A DNA stretch of 64,000 nt. It comes from Streptomyces sp. ALI-76-A. GTDB lineage: Bacteria > Actinomycetota > Actinomycetes > Streptomycetales > Streptomycetaceae. Below the pieces are notes generated by a model. That model was not told where the DNA came from. It worked only from the letters and a program-made list of their open reading frames with translations, and did not search any database. The position numbers and the translations under genes were made by a program. How positions within the stretch are numbered: position 1 is the stretch's first letter; every line of letters begins with the position of its first letter. The DNA is taken from positions 2,976,001 through 3,040,000 of the forward strand of contig NZ_JASVWB010000002.1 in the NCBI RefSeq assembly GCF_030287445.1, read 5' to 3'. Shown here one piece after another: positions 61,287-64,000 of the stretch.

Positions 61287-62107
61287 CGACCGTCCGCCGG
61301 GTCCGGGCCGTCCGGCTCGGTCCCCGTTCCGTGCTCGCCCTCGCCCTCGCCGGCGCGGTGGGGGTGGCCGCTTTCGGCTGGCCGTTCCTCGCCCCGCCGA
61401 CCTCGCAGGTCAGCGCCCACGTCCAGGACGCGCCCTGGCTCTTCGCGGGTCTGCTGGTGCTCCTGGTCGCCGTCGTCGCCGCGACGATCTCCGAGTCGGG
61501 GCTCGGCCCGAAGGCGGTGGCGATGCTCGGTGTGCTGGCGGCGACCGGGGCGGCGCTGCGGCCGATCGGGGCGGGAACGGCCGGGATCGAGCCGATGTTC
61601 TTCCTGATGGTGCTGAGCGGGCGGGTCCTGGGCCCCGGCTTCGGCTTCGTGCTCGGCTCGGTGACGATGTTCGCGTCGGCGCTGCTCACCGGCGGGGTCG
61701 GCCCGTGGATGCCGTTCCAGATGCTGGCGATGGGCTGGTTCACGATGGGCGCGGGCCTGCTGCCGGGCCCGGACCGGCTGCGCGGCCGTACCGAACTCGC
61801 GCTCCTGGCCTGCTACGGCTTCCTCGCCGCCTTCGCCTACGGCACGCTGATGAACCTGGCCGGCTGGCCGTTCATGCGGGAGAACGCCTCGAACATCGCC
61901 TTCGACCCGGACGCCGCGGTCCCCGTCAACCTGGCCCGGTTCACCGCGTACTGCCTGGCCACGTCGCTGGGCTGGGACCTGGGGCGGGCCGTGGTCACCG
62001 TCGTGCTGACCTTCCTGGTCGGTCCGGCGATCCTCCGGGCCCTGCGCCGGGCCACCCGCCGGGCGGCTTTCGAGACGCCGGTCACCTTCGGCCCGCCCGG
62101 CGCGTGA
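61283..62107 (+). CDS. ECF transporter substrate-binding (S) component
   Basis: 274 residues from ATG 61283, overlapping the ATPase stop (ATGA). Five to six hydrophobic helices, with the family pattern GAGTAGIEPMFFLMVLSGRVLGPGFGFVLG (about residues 95-125, two blocks) and PWMPFQMLAMGWFTMGAGL near 145. S components bind the vitamin within the membrane and recruit the ECF module. Riboswitch control and the transcobalamin-like gene point to cobalamin as ligand; sequence alone does not fix this. Confidence 0.9.
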   Translation: MTTVRRVRAVRLGPRSVLALALAGAVGVAAFGWPFLAPPTSQVSAHVQDAPWLFAGLLVLLVAVVAATISESGLGPKAVAMLGVLAATGAALRPIGAGTAGIEPMFFLMVLSGRVLGPGFGFVLGSVTMFASALLTGGVGPWMPFQMLAMGWFTMGAGLLPGPDRLRGRTELALLACYGFLAAFAYGTLMNLAGWPFMRENASNIAFDPDAAVPVNLARFTAYCLATSLGWDLGRAVVTVVLTFLVGPAILRALRRATRRAAFETPVTFGPPGA

Positions 62108-62453
62108 GGTGTCGTGGGCGGAGCGTGACACCGGGGCGCTCCAACGGTGAACCACCCCACATGACCCAGGTCACCTACGAGGCAGGGCCGTAGATCCAAC
62201 CGTCTGGCACGCACACGTCGGCACCCCCTCCGACCTGCGGTTTGAGAGCTGCGTCACACGGCCGGCCATGGCCCCACATGCGGCCACAACTAGTAAAAGG
62301 GGTCATTGCGGACGTTCGTCCGTCCTGTTTCTCTGGGTGACGTCGCACGGCGCCGATGTGCCCCCCAGGGCCGCGGCGCCGACACATGCCCCGCCTCGCC
62401 CCGCGTGGTTCCGGCATGCAGCGCGCGCCCCGTCCCCGAAGAAAAGGTTCTCC
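62108..62453. other. Non-coding 5' region of the transglycosylase gene
   Basis: 346 bp with no convincing gene. It holds TGACC-N2-GGTCA near 62,162, a GGCCATGGCC palindrome near 62,264 and a TAGTAA -10-like element near 62,286. I looked for a c-di-AMP (ydaO) riboswitch, known upstream of some Streptomyces wall-lytic genes, and could not recognise its core. Confidence 0.5.
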
Positions 62454-62870
62454 GTGCCCGTGTCCCGCTTCGCCCGTCGCATCGCTTCCCCGAAGAAGGC
62501 CCTGACCGCCACCGCGCTGGCCGCCGCCACCGCCGGCCTGGTCCTGACCGCGGCTCCCGCCCAGGCGGCCCCTTCGTCGGCCGCCCAGGCCAAGGCGATC
62601 GCGCACAAGATGATCCCGAACGCCGCGCAGTACAACGCGTTCAGCAAGATCGTCGAGCACGAGAGCGGCTGGAACGTCACCGCGACGAACTCCTCCTCCG
62701 GCGCCTACGGCCTGGTCCAGGCCCTGCCCGGCACCAAGATGGCCTCGGCCGGCTCCGACTGGAAGACCAACCCGGCCACCCAGATCGAGTGGGGCCTGGA
62801 CTACATGAACTCCCGCTACGGCAGCCCGACCGGCGCCTGGGCGTTCTGGCAGGCCAACGGCTGGTACTGA
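62454..62870 (+). CDS. Secreted lytic transglycosylase (SLT domain)
   Basis: 138 residues from GTG 62454 (AAAAGG seven bases upstream). A signal peptide (PKKALTATALAAATAGLVLT ending AQAAPS) precedes a compact SLT-like domain: IVEHESGWNVTATNSSSGAYGL, where the Glu is the catalytic acid, ALPGTKMASAGSDW and QIEWGLDYMNSRYGSPTGAW. It matches small Streptomyces resuscitation/wall-lytic enzymes that cleave peptidoglycan during growth or germination. Longer in-frame starts upstream lack ribosome sites. Confidence 0.92.
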   Translation: MPVSRFARRIASPKKALTATALAAATAGLVLTAAPAQAAPSSAAQAKAIAHKMIPNAAQYNAFSKIVEHESGWNVTATNSSSGAYGLVQALPGTKMASAGSDWKTNPATQIEWGLDYMNSRYGSPTGAWAFWQANGWY

Positions 62871-63219
62871 GCCACCCTCCGGCCGATCCCGGCCCGATAC
62901 CCGGCTGGTCCTCCCGGGCCAAGAGCCCCCGGCTGGTCCGGGCCCAGCACCCGGGCCTGAGACCCCGACTGATCCCGGGGGGAGCCCCCGGCTGGTTCCG
63001 GCAGGCACCCCACCAGCCCCTCTGTCGCGAAGGCGGCGGCCCCGATCCCCGGGCCGCCGCCTTCGCCGTACGCCCGGTCCGGGCCTGGTCGAGGGCCGGT
63101 CCGGGCCCGGTCGCGTCGGCTCACGGTACGAGGACGAGCTGTCCGCTGCTGCGTTTCCCCCTCGGTTCGCGGTGGGCGGCGGCCCTCGGCGAGCGGGCAG
63201 GCGTGCCGGACGGCGGCCT

Positions 63220-63249
<30 letters not shown>
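62871..63249. other. Repeat-rich spacer between transglycosylase and thiolase
   Basis: No gene. From 62,885 to 63,000 degenerate copies of CCCCGGCTGGT(C/T)CCGG recur. A strong hairpin follows at 63,027-63,066, then the stop-region repeat of the thiolase at 63,220-63,262. Confidence 0.7.
63027..63066. terminator. Bidirectional hairpin terminator
   Basis: GCGAAGGCGGCGGCCC and GGGCCGCCGCCTTCGC pair perfectly over 16 bp around CGATCCCC, between two convergent genes. Confidence 0.88.

Positions 63250-64000
<751 letters not shown>

Noticed and set aside
62108..62453. c-di-AMP riboswitch upstream of the transglycosylase
   Set aside because: Expected from other Streptomyces wall-lytic genes, but I could not find the conserved core; a covariance-model scan would settle it.

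Overview
The window is a very GC-rich actinobacterial chromosome segment, almost certainly from a Streptomyces. Evidence includes strong G/C third positions, GTGA/ATGA start-stop overlaps, a WhiJ-type regulator trio, a KstR-controlled steroid/acyl-CoA gene set, an RNase P RNA, and a cobalamin ECF locus with an SCO2322-like protein. No integrase, transposase, CRISPR array, tRNA or rRNA was recognised.

Layout. (1) 1-5.8 kb: edge of a biosynthetic cluster. It holds an AT/multi-ACP synthase resembling polyunsaturated fatty acid synthases (truncated by the window), a free-standing alpha-oxoamine synthase, a sigma factor, a DHA2 exporter and an acyl-CoA carboxylase epsilon subunit. (2) 5.9-7.3 kb: diacylglycerol kinase-like protein. 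(3) 7.5-24.4 kb: a defence island. It carries a divergent DUF6119/TIGR04141-type protein, an HTH-MTase-TRD fusion, hsdM-hsdS-hsdR, a HATPase/XRE/small-protein trio, a Ser/Thr kinase with a repeat tail, and a GmrSD-type nuclease with a probable C-terminal RAMA domain. It ends at the 3' end of rnpB (24.5-24.9 kb). (4) 25-37 kb: core genes (EamA exporter, AraC and MerR regulators, RNB ribonuclease, YaaA, KDPG aldolase, RNase H/phosphatase, zinc ribbon, Nif3). (5) 37-40 kb: an SDR/alcohol dehydrogenase/MaoC operon behind a KstR box. (6) 40-48 kb: two MFS exporters, a methyltransferase, an amidase, a DUF5336-like protein and an F420 enzyme. (7) 48.5-56 kb: a KstR hub. A glycosyltransferase/methyltransferase/toroid operon and kstR diverge around one KstR box; an aldehyde dehydrogenase-ferredoxin operon and an MBL hydrolase diverge around another. 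(8) 52.6-52.8 kb: a TPP riboswitch that points into the end of kstR with no gene to control. (9) 56-62 kb: a cobalamin riboswitch followed by a transcobalamin-like surface protein and a complete ECF transporter. (10) 62.4-64 kb: a secreted lytic transglycosylase and the 3' part of a thiolase.

The strongest unexplained observations are these. Many genes have their last codons and stop codon copied in tandem downstream (at least nine loci, with units of about 8 to 114 bp); at two convergent junctions the copies form the C-terminus of the neighbouring gene. The TPP riboswitch is orphaned and antisense-facing. The restriction locus has two different adenine methylase systems, a divergent DUF6119 gene and, nearby, a modification-dependent nuclease with a methylation-reader-like domain. 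A scrambled, inverted piece of cbiQ lies just upstream of the cobalamin riboswitch. A second palindrome family (CTGACG-N3-CGTCAG) recurs at acyl/steroid-type genes.
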